Source: Luteimonas endophytica
GTDB taxonomy: Bacteria > Pseudomonadota > Gammaproteobacteria > Xanthomonadales > Xanthomonadaceae
Assembly: GCF_029887875.1 (NCBI RefSeq)
Contig: NZ_JARXRM010000025.1
Span: 186,001-250,000, forward strand
Length of the DNA stretch: 64,000 nt
Direction: 5' to 3'
Under the pieces are notes generated by a model. The model was not told the origin of the DNA, did no database searches, and was given only the letters and a program-made list of their open reading frames with translations. A program made the position numbers and the translations under genes. Of this stretch, positions 7,637 through 16,743 are shown piece after piece (the stretch's first letter is position 1; each line of letters starts with the position of its first letter).

Positions 7637-9877
7637 ATGAAGACACCCGCCGTCCACCCGCTCAGTTTCGCGGTCTGCTGCTGCCTGGGCCTGCTCTCCG
7701 CAGCGCCGGCGATGGCGCAGTCCGCTGCCGCCGCCGCGGATGCCGCCGATCCGGTGACCCTCGATCGGATCGTGGTCACTGCCGGCAAGCGCGAGGAATC
7801 GGTACGCGAGGTCTCCGGCTCGGTGTCAGCCGTGACCGGCCAGCAGCTGCGCGAGAGCGGCGCCCAGGGCCTGGCCGACTACGTGCAGCGCACCCCGGGC
7901 GTGGTCTTCAACAGCTACCAGCCGGGGGTCTCGCACGTGGTGGTGCGCGGCATCGCCACCAGCGCCGGCAACGTGCAGGGCCAGACCACCACCGGGTACT
8001 TCCTCAACGACGTGCCGCTGACCGAACCCGGCTGGACCATCGCCGTGCCGGACATCGACACCTTCGACCTCAACCGGGTGGAGGTGCTGCGCGGGCCGCA
8101 GGGCACGCTGTTCGGCTCCGCCTCGATGGGCGGCGCGATCAACTACATCGCCAACACCGCCGATGCCGGCGGCTTCGACGCCGCGCTGGAGAGCACGCTC
8201 AGCAAGACCCGCAACGCCGATCTCGGCGCCAGCGGCAAGGCGATGGTGAACCTGCCGCTGGCCGAGGACGTGTTCGCGGTGCGCGCGGTGGTCAACTACC
8301 GCGACGACCCGGGCTACATCGACAACGTCGGGACCGGGGTCGACGGCAGCAACGACGCCAGCGTCGGCGGCGGCCGGCTGTCGGCGGTGCTCAGCCCGGG
8401 CGAGGCCACCACGCTGTCCTGGCTCAGCCTGTTCCAGCAGATCGATTCGGACGACAACGCGTACCGGATGCCCGCGCTCGGCGACCTGGTCCGCGACACC
8501 GCGATCCCCGAGTACACCCAGACCGACATCACCGTGCACAGCCTGCGCCTGGACCACGACTTCGGCTGGGCCGGGTTCACCGCGCTGGCCGCCTGGCAGG
8601 ACAAGTCGCAGGACTGGCGCTTCGACTTCACGCCCTATCGCGCGGCCTACAACGCCGACCTCGGCCTCGACCTGAGCGAGCCCCTGTACATCAATTCGGG
8701 CGGCGACAGCGAGGGCCGCAGCATCGAGCTGCGCCTGGCCTCGCCCTCCGGCCAGCGCTTCGAGTGGCTGGTGGGCGCGATGCTGTTCGACACCGAGAAG
8801 GCGCTGTTCGAGCAGCTCGGCGCGGCCGGCGCCGCCGGCGCGTTCGACCGCTCGCCGCTGTACGGCCCCGGCAGCGGCGCGGCGATCGCCCCGGACGGCG
8901 AGATCTTCAATGCCTTCTACACCGATCTGGACGGCCGCGAGCGGGCGGTGTTCGGCGAGGCCTCGCTGCACTTCGCTTCCAGCTGGAAGCTCACCCTCGG
9001 CGGGCGCGCGTTCCGCACCGAGGTCGAGGAGACCTCGACCGAAGCCGGCTTCGGGACCTATCCGGGGGCGCCGCGCGTGTCCACCTCGCGCACCGAGGAG
9101 AGCGGCTTCAATCCCAAGGCGGCGCTCACCTGGACCCCGCGCGAGGACCTGATGGTCTACGGCCTGGTCTCCGAGGGCTTCCGCTTCGGCACGCCCAACA
9201 CCCCGGGCCTGAGCGCATACCCGATTCCCGACGGCTCCGGCAGCGACGAACTGACCAACTACGAGCTCGGCGTGCGCACCGCCTGGCTGGACAACCGGCT
9301 GCTGCTCGACGCCACCGCGTTCTACGTCGACTGGAGCGACATCCAGCTGCGGCTGCAGACGCCGGACAACTTCAACTACGCCGCCAACGGCGGCCAGGCC
9401 AGCAGCCGTGGCATCGAGATGGCGGCGGCATGGCGGCCCAACGCGACGTTCGACCTGCACAGCGCGGTGACCTGGCAGCAGGCGCGGCTGGAGGAGGATC
9501 TGTTCATCCTCTGGTACGGCACCGCGCCGGAAGGCGCGCGGCTGCCGGGCTCGGCGGACTGGTCGGTGAGCAACACCGCGACCTGGCGCTTCGCCGGGCG
9601 CTGGTATCCGACCCTGATGCTCGCCCACCAGTACCTGTCCGAGGGCATCAGCGATCTCAACTCGGCGGTGCCGGGCGTGGTGCCGAACGAGCAGGGCGAC
9701 TACCACCTGGTCGACCTGCGCCTGCGCATGAGCTTCGGCAACACCGACGTCACCCTGTTCGGCAGCAACCTGTTCGACGAGCGCGGGGTGACCCGCACGG
9801 TGCCGGAGGCCAACGGCCTCGGCCAGGGCATCGTCCGCCCGCGCACCTTCGGCGTGACCGCCCACTGGCGGTTCTGA
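7637..9877 (+). CDS. TonB-dependent outer-membrane receptor
   Basis: 746 residues. A Sec signal peptide ends near AMAQ-SAA (about residue 28). A TonB-box-like LDRIVVTAGKRE precedes the plug (about 50-170: YVQRTPGVVFNSYQPG, then EVLRGPQGTLFGSASMGGAINY). The rest is a 22-strand-type barrel ending in an aromatic residue (HWRF). The start at 7637 is set by the AGGGGAA ribosome site and the signal peptide; the frame is open far upstream. It resembles receptors annotated for siderophores or small organic compounds rather than carbohydrate SusC types. It heads an operon with amidase, PaiB-like, hydrolase and peptidase genes, so an amide- or peptide-containing ligand is plausible but not shown. Confidence 0.92.
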   Translation: MKTPAVHPLSFAVCCCLGLLSAAPAMAQSAAAAADAADPVTLDRIVVTAGKREESVREVSGSVSAVTGQQLRESGAQGLADYVQRTPGVVFNSYQPGVSHVVVRGIATSAGNVQGQTTTGYFLNDVPLTEPGWTIAVPDIDTFDLNRVEVLRGPQGTLFGSASMGGAINYIANTADAGGFDAALESTLSKTRNADLGASGKAMVNLPLAEDVFAVRAVVNYRDDPGYIDNVGTGVDGSNDASVGGGRLSAVLSPGEATTLSWLSLFQQIDSDDNAYRMPALGDLVRDTAIPEYTQTDITVHSLRLDHDFGWAGFTALAAWQDKSQDWRFDFTPYRAAYNADLGLDLSEPLYINSGGDSEGRSIELRLASPSGQRFEWLVGAMLFDTEKALFEQLGAAGAAGAFDRSPLYGPGSGAAIAPDGEIFNAFYTDLDGRERAVFGEASLHFASSWKLTLGGRAFRTEVEETSTEAGFGTYPGAPRVSTSRTEESGFNPKAALTWTPREDLMVYGLVSEGFRFGTPNTPGLSAYPIPDGSGSDELTNYELGVRTAWLDNRLLLDATAFYVDWSDIQLRLQTPDNFNYAANGGQASSRGIEMAAAWRPNATFDLHSAVTWQQARLEEDLFILWYGTAPEGARLPGSADWSVSNTATWRFAGRWYPTLMLAHQYLSEGISDLNSAVPGVVPNEQGDYHLVDLRLRMSFGNTDVTLFGSNLFDERGVTRTVPEANGLGQGIVRPRTFGVTAHWRF

Positions 9878-9879
9878 GC

Positions 9880-11337
9880 ATGGCGGCATCTCGGGGTGCT
9901 GAGCCGCAGGCGCCGCACGGCGGCGTGCCGCACGAACGCGCGCTGGCGCTGGGCCGGCTGGACGCCCACGCCCAGGCCGCATGCGTGCGCGCCGGCGAAC
10001 TGGCGGCGGCGGAGCTGGTGGAGGCGGCGATCGTGCGCGCGCAGCTGCTCGATCCGTCGCTGGGCGCGCTCAGCCACCGCGCCTTCGCCGCCGCCCGCGC
10101 CGCCGCCGCGGCGCTGCCGCCGGACGCGCCGTTCGCCGGGGTGCCGTGGCTGGCCAAGGATTCGCTGGCGATGCCGGGCATGCCCACCCGCGGCGGCTCG
10201 CGCAGCGTCGGCGATGCGGCCGCGGCCGCGGCGCCCGAGTTCGCGCGCCGGCTCGGCGCGCAGGGGCTGGTGGCGATCGGCAAGAGCGCGATGCCCGAGT
10301 TCGGCCTGCTGCCCTCGACCGAACCGCTGTCGGGACCGGTGACCCGCAACCCCTGGTCGCCGGCGCACTCGCCCGGCGGCTCCAGCGGCGGCGCCGCCGC
10401 GGCGGTGGCCGCCGGCCTCGTGCCGCTGGCCCACGGCAGCGATGGCGCCGGCTCGATCCGCATGCCCGCCGCCTGCTGCGGCGTGGTCGGGCTCAAGCCG
10501 GGGCGCGGCGGCGTGGTCCGTGCGCGCGCGCCGCACCTGCTCGAGGACCTGCTGGTCGGGGATGGATTGCTGGCGCGGAGCGTGCGCGACGCGGCCTGGG
10601 CGTTCGCCACGTGCCGGCCGGTGCCCTCGGCGCCGATCTCCGGGCCGGCAGCGCGGCGGCTGCGCATCGGCGTGTCGACGCTGGGCCTGGGCGGCGTGAC
10701 GCCGCATCCGGAGGTGGCGCAGGCGGTGTCGCGCGCCGCAGCGCTGTGCGCCGGGCTGGGCCACAGCGTGGAGGAAACGCGCCTGCCGGTGCACGTCGGC
10801 GAAGCCGGCGAGGCCCTGCGCACGCTGTGGTCGCAGCTGGCCGCCGACGGCGTCGAGCGTACTGTCGCGCGCATCGGTGCGGCGGAAGCGACGCGTACGC
10901 TCGAACCCTGGACGCAGCAGCTGGCAAGCTGGCACCGCACGCACTGCGACACCGGCGCGGTGGAGCGCGCGTTCGCGGTGCTGGGCACGCTGCCGGCGGC
11001 GTTCGCCGCTTTTCACCGCGACTGGGACGTGCTGCTGACCCCGGTGGTGCGGACCCCGCCGCCGCCGCTCGGCACCCTGGCCCCGGACCGCCCCTTCGCG
11101 GCGCTGCTGGAGGCGGTATTCGACTGGATGGCGTACACCCCGCTGCAGAACCTGGCCGGCACCCCGGCGATCTCGCTGCCGCTGGCCGCCGGCGCCGGAG
11201 GCCTGCCGCTGGGCGTGCAGTTCGCCGCCGACCGCGGCGGCGAGGAGACGCTGCTGGCGCTGGCCTGCGAGCTGGAGGCCGCCGCGCCCTGGCACGGGCG
11301 CTGGCCGCCGGCCGCGACGCCGAAGGGGGCGGACTGA
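9880..11337 (+). CDS. Amidase signature family amidohydrolase
   Basis: 485 residues of the amidase signature family (Ser-cisSer-Lys hydrolases). Lys93 sits in PWLAKDS, the Gly/Ser-rich SPGGSSGG at 164-171 supplies cis-Ser169, and the nucleophile Ser192 is in SDGAGSIRMP. All three triad residues are present, so the enzyme should be active. The substrate is unknown; relatives cleave aliphatic or aryl amides, 6-aminohexanoate cyclic dimers or indoleacetamide. No signal peptide, so cytoplasmic. It starts 2 nt after the receptor stop, and its TGA overlaps the next ATG (TGATG). Confidence 0.92.
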   Translation: MAASRGAEPQAPHGGVPHERALALGRLDAHAQAACVRAGELAAAELVEAAIVRAQLLDPSLGALSHRAFAAARAAAAALPPDAPFAGVPWLAKDSLAMPGMPTRGGSRSVGDAAAAAAPEFARRLGAQGLVAIGKSAMPEFGLLPSTEPLSGPVTRNPWSPAHSPGGSSGGAAAAVAAGLVPLAHGSDGAGSIRMPAACCGVVGLKPGRGGVVRARAPHLLEDLLVGDGLLARSVRDAAWAFATCRPVPSAPISGPAARRLRIGVSTLGLGGVTPHPEVAQAVSRAAALCAGLGHSVEETRLPVHVGEAGEALRTLWSQLAADGVERTVARIGAAEATRTLEPWTQQLASWHRTHCDTGAVERAFAVLGTLPAAFAAFHRDWDVLLTPVVRTPPPPLGTLAPDRPFAALLEAVFDWMAYTPLQNLAGTPAISLPLAAGAGGLPLGVQFAADRGGEETLLALACELEAAAPWHGRWPPAATPKGAD

Positions 11338-11984
11338 TGGGACACGCCCGCGACCCGCGCTACGGCGCACGCTCGCAGGCCGACCTGATCGAGCTGCTGG
11401 CGGCGCAGCCGCTGGCGTGGCTGGTCTCGCCCGGCGGCGCCGATGCGGCGTTCACGCCGCTGCCGCTGCGCGCCGAGCGCGGCCGCGACGGCGCACTCGT
11501 GGCGCTGCGCGGGCACCTGGCGCGGCGCAATCCGCACCTGGCGCGGCTGCGCCGGGATCCGCAGGCGCACGCGCTGCTGCTCGGCCCGCAGGCCTACGTC
11601 TCGCCGCGCTGGCTCGACGACCGCACCCAGGCGCCGACCTGGAACTACGCCGCCGCGGCGTTCGCGCTGCGCGTGTCCCTGAGCGAGGCGCCGGACGACA
11701 TCGCCGCCGAGCTGCAGGCGCTGGTGGCGCAGATGGAGGCCGGCCATGCCGACGCCTGGCACCTGGAAGAGATGGGCGCGCGCTATGCCCGGCTCGCCAG
11801 CGGCGTGACCGCGCTGCGCGGCGAGATCGTCGAGGTGCGCGCCACCTTCAAGCTCGGCCAGGACGAGGCCGAGCACGACTTCGGGCAGATCCTGCAGGGC
11901 CTGGCCGCCAACGGCGAGGATGCGCTGGTGCGCTGGATGCGCGCGTTCGACAGCCGCGGCGGCGCCGGGGATGCGCCCGCATGA
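11337..11984 (+). CDS. PaiB family FMN-binding protein
   Basis: 215 residues with the PaiB pattern: an N-terminal MGHARDPRYG..SQADLIELL, then ARRNPHLARLR and the YVSPRWLDDRTQAPTWNYAA motif (about 82-102). PaiB proteins have a split-barrel flavin-binding fold and are described as negative transcriptional regulators in Bacillus, although the fold suggests a redox or FMN-dependent role. Length is typical (about 205-215). It is coupled to both neighbours by overlapping stop/start codons, so it belongs with the amidase and hydrolase in one pathway. Confidence 0.88.
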   Translation: MGHARDPRYGARSQADLIELLAAQPLAWLVSPGGADAAFTPLPLRAERGRDGALVALRGHLARRNPHLARLRRDPQAHALLLGPQAYVSPRWLDDRTQAPTWNYAAAAFALRVSLSEAPDDIAAELQALVAQMEAGHADAWHLEEMGARYARLASGVTALRGEIVEVRATFKLGQDEAEHDFGQILQGLAANGEDALVRWMRAFDSRGGAGDAPA

Positions 11985-13009
11985 GCACCGGCGACGACCG
12001 CCTCGACCCCGACGTGCGCCGCTTCACCGAAGCGGTGATGCGCGAATCGGCGCGGCTGCGCGGCGCCGGCGCGCGCGATCTGGCCGAAGCGCGGGCGATC
12101 GCGGAGCGGGTGCGCGCGCCGTGGCGCGCCGGCGGCCCGGCGATGGCCGTCACCCGCGAAGTCGAACTGGCCTGCGCGGTCGGCGCGCTCCGCCTGCGCC
12201 TGTACCTGCCCGCGGCGCCGGCGCGGCCGCTGCCGGTCCTGCTCTACCTGCACGGCGGCGGCTGGTGCATGTTCAGCATCGACACCCACGACCGGTTGAT
12301 GCGCGAGTACGCCGCGGCCGCCGGCATCGCGGTGCTCGGCGTCGACTATGCGCTGGCGCCCGAGCACCGGTTCCCGGTGGCCCTGGAGCAGATCGGCGAA
12401 GCGCTCGCATGGCTGCGCGCCTCCGCGCCCGCGTTCGGCATCGACCCGCTGCGCATCGCCCTCGGCGGCGACTCGGTCGGCGCCAACATGGCGCTGGCAA
12501 CGGCGCTGCGCCAGCGCGATGCCGGCACCTCCGCCGGCCTGCGCGCGCTGCTGCTCAACTATGGCGGCTACGACCCGGTGATGCCGGCAGGCGACCGCGC
12601 GCTGCTGGGCGCCGAGGGCGCGATGCTGACCGCCGCGGAAATGGACGGCTACTGGCACGACTACCTCGGTCCGCACGATCCGGCACGCGTGCCCGCGCTG
12701 GCCGCGCCGCTGCGCGCCGCGCTGCACGGGCTGCCGCCGGCGCTGCTGGTCGCCGCCGAACGCGATCTGCTGTACGGCCAGAGCGTCGAGCTGGCGCGCC
12801 GCCTGTGGGCAGCGGGCGGTACCGCCGCGCTGCGCGCCTATGCCGGCGCCGCGCACAGCTTCCTGGAGGCGATGTCGGTCGCGCCGCTGGCGCGCCGCGC
12901 GATCGCCGAGAGTGCAGACTGGCTGCGTGGGCGGCTGTTCGCGGGGGACGAGGAAGATGGAGGCAGCGATCCGGCGCAGGCCGGCGAATCGCCGGAAGAT
13001 GCGCGATGA
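11981..13009 (+). CDS. Alpha/beta hydrolase of the hormone-sensitive lipase group
   Basis: 342 residues. The oxyanion motif HGGGW (91-95), nucleophile elbow GDSVG (Ser165), acid Asp262 (AERDLL) and His292 (AHSF) complete the catalytic triad of family IV (HSL-like) esterases. VDYALAPEHRFP (121-132) is also diagnostic. No signal peptide. It probably cleaves an ester or activated amide released by the preceding enzymes. The ATG overlaps the PaiB stop (ATGA), and the 3' end overlaps the peptidase open frame. Confidence 0.93.
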   Translation: MSTGDDRLDPDVRRFTEAVMRESARLRGAGARDLAEARAIAERVRAPWRAGGPAMAVTREVELACAVGALRLRLYLPAAPARPLPVLLYLHGGGWCMFSIDTHDRLMREYAAAAGIAVLGVDYALAPEHRFPVALEQIGEALAWLRASAPAFGIDPLRIALGGDSVGANMALATALRQRDAGTSAGLRALLLNYGGYDPVMPAGDRALLGAEGAMLTAAEMDGYWHDYLGPHDPARVPALAAPLRAALHGLPPALLVAAERDLLYGQSVELARRLWAAGGTAALRAYAGAAHSFLEAMSVAPLARRAIAESADWLRGRLFAGDEEDGGSDPAQAGESPEDAR

Positions 13010-13025
13010 GCGCGGCGCGGCGCGG

Positions 13026-15068
13026 ATGACGGGCGCACCACCGCCCCCGCAGCGGCGTCGGCTGGCGCGGTGGGCGCTGCCGCTGCTGATCGCCTGCGGG
13101 TCGGCGTCGGCCGCGGCGTTCGACGCCGCCGACCTGGTCGCCCTGCGCCAGGTGACCGGCCCGCGTTTCGACCCCGCCGGCCACCGCCTGGCCTGGGTGG
13201 TGGCGACGCCGCAGCCCGAGGGCCGGCCGCCGCGCCAGCGGATCTGGCGACGCGTCCTCGCCGCCGGCGCGCAGCCGCGCGAACTGCCCGCCCCCGCGGA
13301 GGCCAGCGACCACGCCCCGGCCTGGTCGCCGCGCGGCGATGCGCTGGCGTTCCTGTCCGATCGCCGGCGCGGCGAAGCCGCAGCGGTCGCCGGCGACGCC
13401 CCGCCGCCGACGGTGCAGGTCTGGCGCGTGGCCGCCGATGGCGATGCCGCGGCCGCGCTGACCGCGGCCCCGGGCGGCGTGACCGGCTTCGCCTGGTCCC
13501 CCGACGGCCGGCGCCTGGCGTATCTGGCCACCGAGCCGGAGCCGCCGGCCGCGCGGCTGCGGCGCGAGCGCCGCGACGATCCGGTCGAGGTGCATCGCGC
13601 CGGCCGCAGCGCGCGCCTGTGGCTGCAGGATCCGGCCGAACCCGGCGCCGCACCGCGCGCGCTGACCGCGCCCGGCCTGCAGGTGCACGACCTGGCCTGG
13701 TCGCCCGACGGCCGGCGCCTGGCGCTGCGCATCTCCGACCGCCCCGGCCTCAACGACTACTGGTATCGCTCGCGCATCGTCCTGGTCGATGCCGCCGACG
13801 GCCGCCACCTGCGCACCCTGCACCCGCGCGCGTCCGCGACCCCGCCGCAGTGGTCGCCGGACGGGCGGCGGCTGCTCTACGGCGTGCTCGGCGCGCACGG
13901 CATGACCGCGCAGGCGGTGGTCCACGACCTCGACCGCGACACCCGCGTCGCGCTGGCCCCGGACTGGCCCGGCACGCTGTGGCGGGCGCAGTGGGACGGC
14001 CGCGGCGGACTGGTGGGCCAGGGCCTGCGCGGGGTCCGCGCGCGCTTCCTCCGCATCGATGCCCAGACCGGCGCGTGGCGCGAATTCGCCGACGCCCAGG
14101 CCGCCGCGCCGGAGTTCGATCTCGCGCCCGACGGCCGCATCGCCTTCGTCGGCATGGGCGATGCGCGCCCCGGCGACGTCTGGCTGCTCGACGGCACCGC
14201 CCGCCAAGCGCTGAGCGACCACAACCCGCAGGTCGCCGGCTGGGCGCGCGGGCAGCTTCGCGAACTGTCGTGGCGCAGTTCGCGCGATGGCCGCCAGATC
14301 CACGGCGTGCTGGTCCTGCCGCCGGGGTGGCGCGCCGGGGACGGTCCGCTGCCGACCCTGGTGCAGATCCACGGCGGCCCCGCGTGGGCGTGGTGGTCCG
14401 GCTGGCTGGGCTCCTGGCACGAATGGGCGCAGCTTCTGGCCGCGCACGGCTACGCGGTGCTGCTGCCCAACCCGCGCGGTTCCGAGGGGCAGGGGCCGGA
14501 GTTCGCGCGGCTGGCGCGCGCCGACTGGGGCGGCGGCGACTTCCAGGACGTGCTCGACGGGCTCGACCTGGTGGTCGGCGAGGGCATCGCCGACCCGGAG
14601 CGGGTGGCGATCGGCGGCTGGAGCTACGGCGGGTACCTGGCGGCCTGGGCGGTCGCGCACAGCGGGCGGTTCCGCACCGCGATCGTCGGCGCCGGCGTGA
14701 CCGACATCGGTGCGATGGCGCTGACCACCGACACCCCCGACTACCTGCCCGGCTATTTCGGCGACCCGCTGGCCGCGCGCGCCGTGTACGACCGCCACTC
14801 GCCGATCCGCCACGCCGGCCGCATCGGCGTGCCGGTGCTGATCCTGCACGGCGAGGAGGACGCCCGGGTGCCGCTGTCGCAGGGCGAGATGCTGTACGGC
14901 GCGCTGCGCTTCAACGGCACTGCGGTGGAGATGGTGCGCTATCCGCGCGAACCGCACTGGTTCCGCGAGCGCGAGCACCAGCGCGACGTGCTCGAGCGGG
15001 TGCTGGGCTGGCTCGACCGGCATCTCGCGGCCGCGCCCGCCGCACCGGTCGAGCGCGCACGGGACTAG
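13026..15068 (+). CDS. S9 family serine peptidase (prolyl-oligopeptidase-like), exported
   Basis: 680 residues from the ATG at 13026, which puts a signal peptide (ARWALPLLIACGSASAAA) at the N-terminus. An upstream in-frame ATG at 12999 is possible but overlaps the hydrolase gene. Residues about 30-420 form a WD40/TolB-like beta-propeller (repeated FAWSPDGRRLAYL-type blades). The C-terminal catalytic domain has Ser533 in GGWSYGGY, Asp612 (HGEEDARVP) and His644 (REPHWF). Periplasmic cleavage of short peptides, acylaminoacyl- or dipeptidyl-type, is expected. Last gene of the TonB receptor/amidase operon; its stop overlaps that of the convergent DinB-like gene. Confidence 0.92.
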   Translation: MTGAPPPPQRRRLARWALPLLIACGSASAAAFDAADLVALRQVTGPRFDPAGHRLAWVVATPQPEGRPPRQRIWRRVLAAGAQPRELPAPAEASDHAPAWSPRGDALAFLSDRRRGEAAAVAGDAPPPTVQVWRVAADGDAAAALTAAPGGVTGFAWSPDGRRLAYLATEPEPPAARLRRERRDDPVEVHRAGRSARLWLQDPAEPGAAPRALTAPGLQVHDLAWSPDGRRLALRISDRPGLNDYWYRSRIVLVDAADGRHLRTLHPRASATPPQWSPDGRRLLYGVLGAHGMTAQAVVHDLDRDTRVALAPDWPGTLWRAQWDGRGGLVGQGLRGVRARFLRIDAQTGAWREFADAQAAAPEFDLAPDGRIAFVGMGDARPGDVWLLDGTARQALSDHNPQVAGWARGQLRELSWRSSRDGRQIHGVLVLPPGWRAGDGPLPTLVQIHGGPAWAWWSGWLGSWHEWAQLLAAHGYAVLLPNPRGSEGQGPEFARLARADWGGGDFQDVLDGLDLVVGEGIADPERVAIGGWSYGGYLAAWAVAHSGRFRTAIVGAGVTDIGAMALTTDTPDYLPGYFGDPLAARAVYDRHSPIRHAGRIGVPVLILHGEEDARVPLSQGEMLYGALRFNGTAVEMVRYPREPHWFREREHQRDVLERVLGWLDRHLAAAPAAPVERARD

Positions 15069-15634
15069 TGCGGGTGGGTGCCGTCGCCCGCCGCCGGCGC
15101 GTCCGCCACCGGCAGCAGCGCCAGCAGGTCGGTCACGCCCATGTCCACGCCGGCCTGCGACAGCAGCGTGGTGACCTGGCCGCGGTGGTGGGTCTGGTGG
15201 TTGAACAGGTGCATCAGCAGGCCGAACGCCTCGCGCCCGAACGCCTTGCCGGCGGTGTTGCGGTAGCGCAGCGGCGCGGCCAGCGCGGCCTCGTCCAGGG
15301 CGCCGGCCCAGGCCTCGATCAGCGCGTCGACGCGCGCGCGCGCGTCGGCCAGCGCGTCCAGCCGGTCGAACAGCACGGCGTCCAGCGTCCGCGGCACCGG
15401 CATCGCCTCCAGCTGCGCCAGCAGCGGATGCGCGCCGGGCGCGGCGGCGAAGCGCCGCAGCCAGATCAGGTCGGCCACCAGCAGGTGGTTGAGGGTGCCC
15501 AGGATCGAGCCGAAGAACGCGCCGCGGTCGCGCGCCAGCTCCGCCGTCGGCAGCGTCGCCGCGGCGCGGTACAGGCGCTCGTTCATCCAGCGGTTGTAGC
15601 GCGCCATCAGCGCGACATGATCGGTTCGGGACAC
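15065..15634 (-). CDS. DinB family protein
   Basis: 189 residues. The typical N-terminus (DHVALMARYNRWMNERLY) supports the GTG start at 15634, which has GGAG 6 nt upstream; an in-frame ATG at 15607 would cut the first helix. The four-helix DinB/YfiT fold is indicated by the three metal-ligand histidines His50, His146 and His149 or His150 (LNHLLVADLIW and HLFNHQTHHRGQ). DinB-like proteins bind a divalent metal. Some act as thiol transferases, but most have no known reaction. Stands alone, convergent with the S9 peptidase gene. Confidence 0.88.
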   Translation of the reverse strand: MSRTDHVALMARYNRWMNERLYRAAATLPTAELARDRGAFFGSILGTLNHLLVADLIWLRRFAAAPGAHPLLAQLEAMPVPRTLDAVLFDRLDALADARARVDALIEAWAGALDEAALAAPLRYRNTAGKAFGREAFGLLMHLFNHQTHHRGQVTTLLSQAGVDMGVTDLLALLPVADAPAAGDGTHPH

Positions 15635-15774
15635 CGTGCGCTCCGTGGTCGGCGGCAACGCCGCGGGGCCGCCGGCGATGCCGGGCCCACGCGCCCGGAA
15701 AGCCTGCCCGATGCACCGGACCGATTGCAATCGCCGTGCGCGCGCCGCCGCGCCGCGCGTCCGGAGACCGGGCG

Positions 15775-16743
15775 CTAGCCGACGGCCCCGGCAGCGGCCC
15801 CGTGTGGCCGGTCGTGCGCGAGCTTCCTCGCATACAGTGCCGCGCCGTAGTGCGGCTGGTGCAGCGGCCGGCGCAGTTCGAACGCCGGACTGGCCGCGTG
15901 CAGGGCGGCGGCGAACGGCTGCAGCAGCAGCTCGCCGGCGGCGAAGGCGCCGCCGGAATACGACAGCGGAACGCTCTCGCGCGGCTCGAATTCCAATGCC
16001 GTGCGCAGCGAGGCCGCGATCGCGGCCAGTTCCTGCGCCGCCTGCCGGTAGATGCCCAGCGCGGCCGGATCGCCGGCCTGCGCCGCCTGCGCCACCAGCG
16101 GCGAGAGCTGGGCCAGTTCGCCGCGGGCGTAGTTCCGGGTGCCGTACACGTGCGCGCAGATGTCCAGGTCGTGCCCGAGCCCCAGCGCCTCCCTGAAGAT
16201 GGCGTGCAGCGGGCCCTTCGCCAGCCGCCCGTCGCTCATGCGCGAGAACGCGTTCAGGCCCTGGATGGCGATCCAGTAGGCCGAACCCTCGTCGGAGAAG
16301 GCCTCGCCCCAGCCGCCGGCGCGGGCCGAGCGCCCCTGTCGCTGCCCGTAGCCGATCGAGCCGGTGCCGGCGACGATGTTGACGCCGTCCGCGCAGCCGA
16401 GCGAACCGGCCCATCCGCAGACCATGTCGTTGTCGCAGGCGTAGCGTTCGTGGCCGAGGATCGCGGCGGGCATCGCATCCAGCAACGGGGTGATGCGGCT
16501 GTCCTCGCCATGGGCGGGCAGGCCGAAGAACGCATGTGCCACCTCGGCCGGCCGCGCGCCCGCCTGCGCGAGCACCCGCTCCACGCCGCACGCGAGGATC
16601 TCGCGCACGCCGTCGAGCCCGGCATGCGGGTGGTAGGTGGTGCCCAGCCGCGCCTCGGCGAGCAGCCGGGCCTCGCCGTCGATCAGCGCGAAACGGGTCT
16701 TCGTTCCGCCGCCGTCCACGCCGAGGAAGCGCGCGCCGGTCAT
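15775..16743 (-). CDS. BadF/BcrA-type sugar kinase, probable GalNAc/GlcNAc kinase
   Basis: 322 residues of the ASKHA ATPase fold in the BadF/BadG/BcrA-type N-acetylhexosamine kinase group. Phosphate-1 loop GVDGGGTKT (8-16), Asp104 in CDNDM as catalytic base candidate, phosphate-2 GTGSIGYG (126-133), plus GGWGEAFSDEGS (143-154). It likely phosphorylates an N-acetylhexosamine at C6 in the cytoplasm. The neighbours (AgaS- and KbaZ-like) suggest GalNAc rather than GlcNAc; this is inference. The start ATG overlaps the agaS stop (ATGA). It is the last gene of the minus-strand operon that begins with the GH36 gene. Confidence 0.88.
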   Translation of the reverse strand: MTGARFLGVDGGGTKTRFALIDGEARLLAEARLGTTYHPHAGLDGVREILACGVERVLAQAGARPAEVAHAFFGLPAHGEDSRITPLLDAMPAAILGHERYACDNDMVCGWAGSLGCADGVNIVAGTGSIGYGQRQGRSARAGGWGEAFSDEGSAYWIAIQGLNAFSRMSDGRLAKGPLHAIFREALGLGHDLDICAHVYGTRNYARGELAQLSPLVAQAAQAGDPAALGIYRQAAQELAAIAASLRTALEFEPRESVPLSYSGGAFAAGELLLQPFAAALHAASPAFELRRPLHQPHYGAALYARKLAHDRPHGAAAGAVG

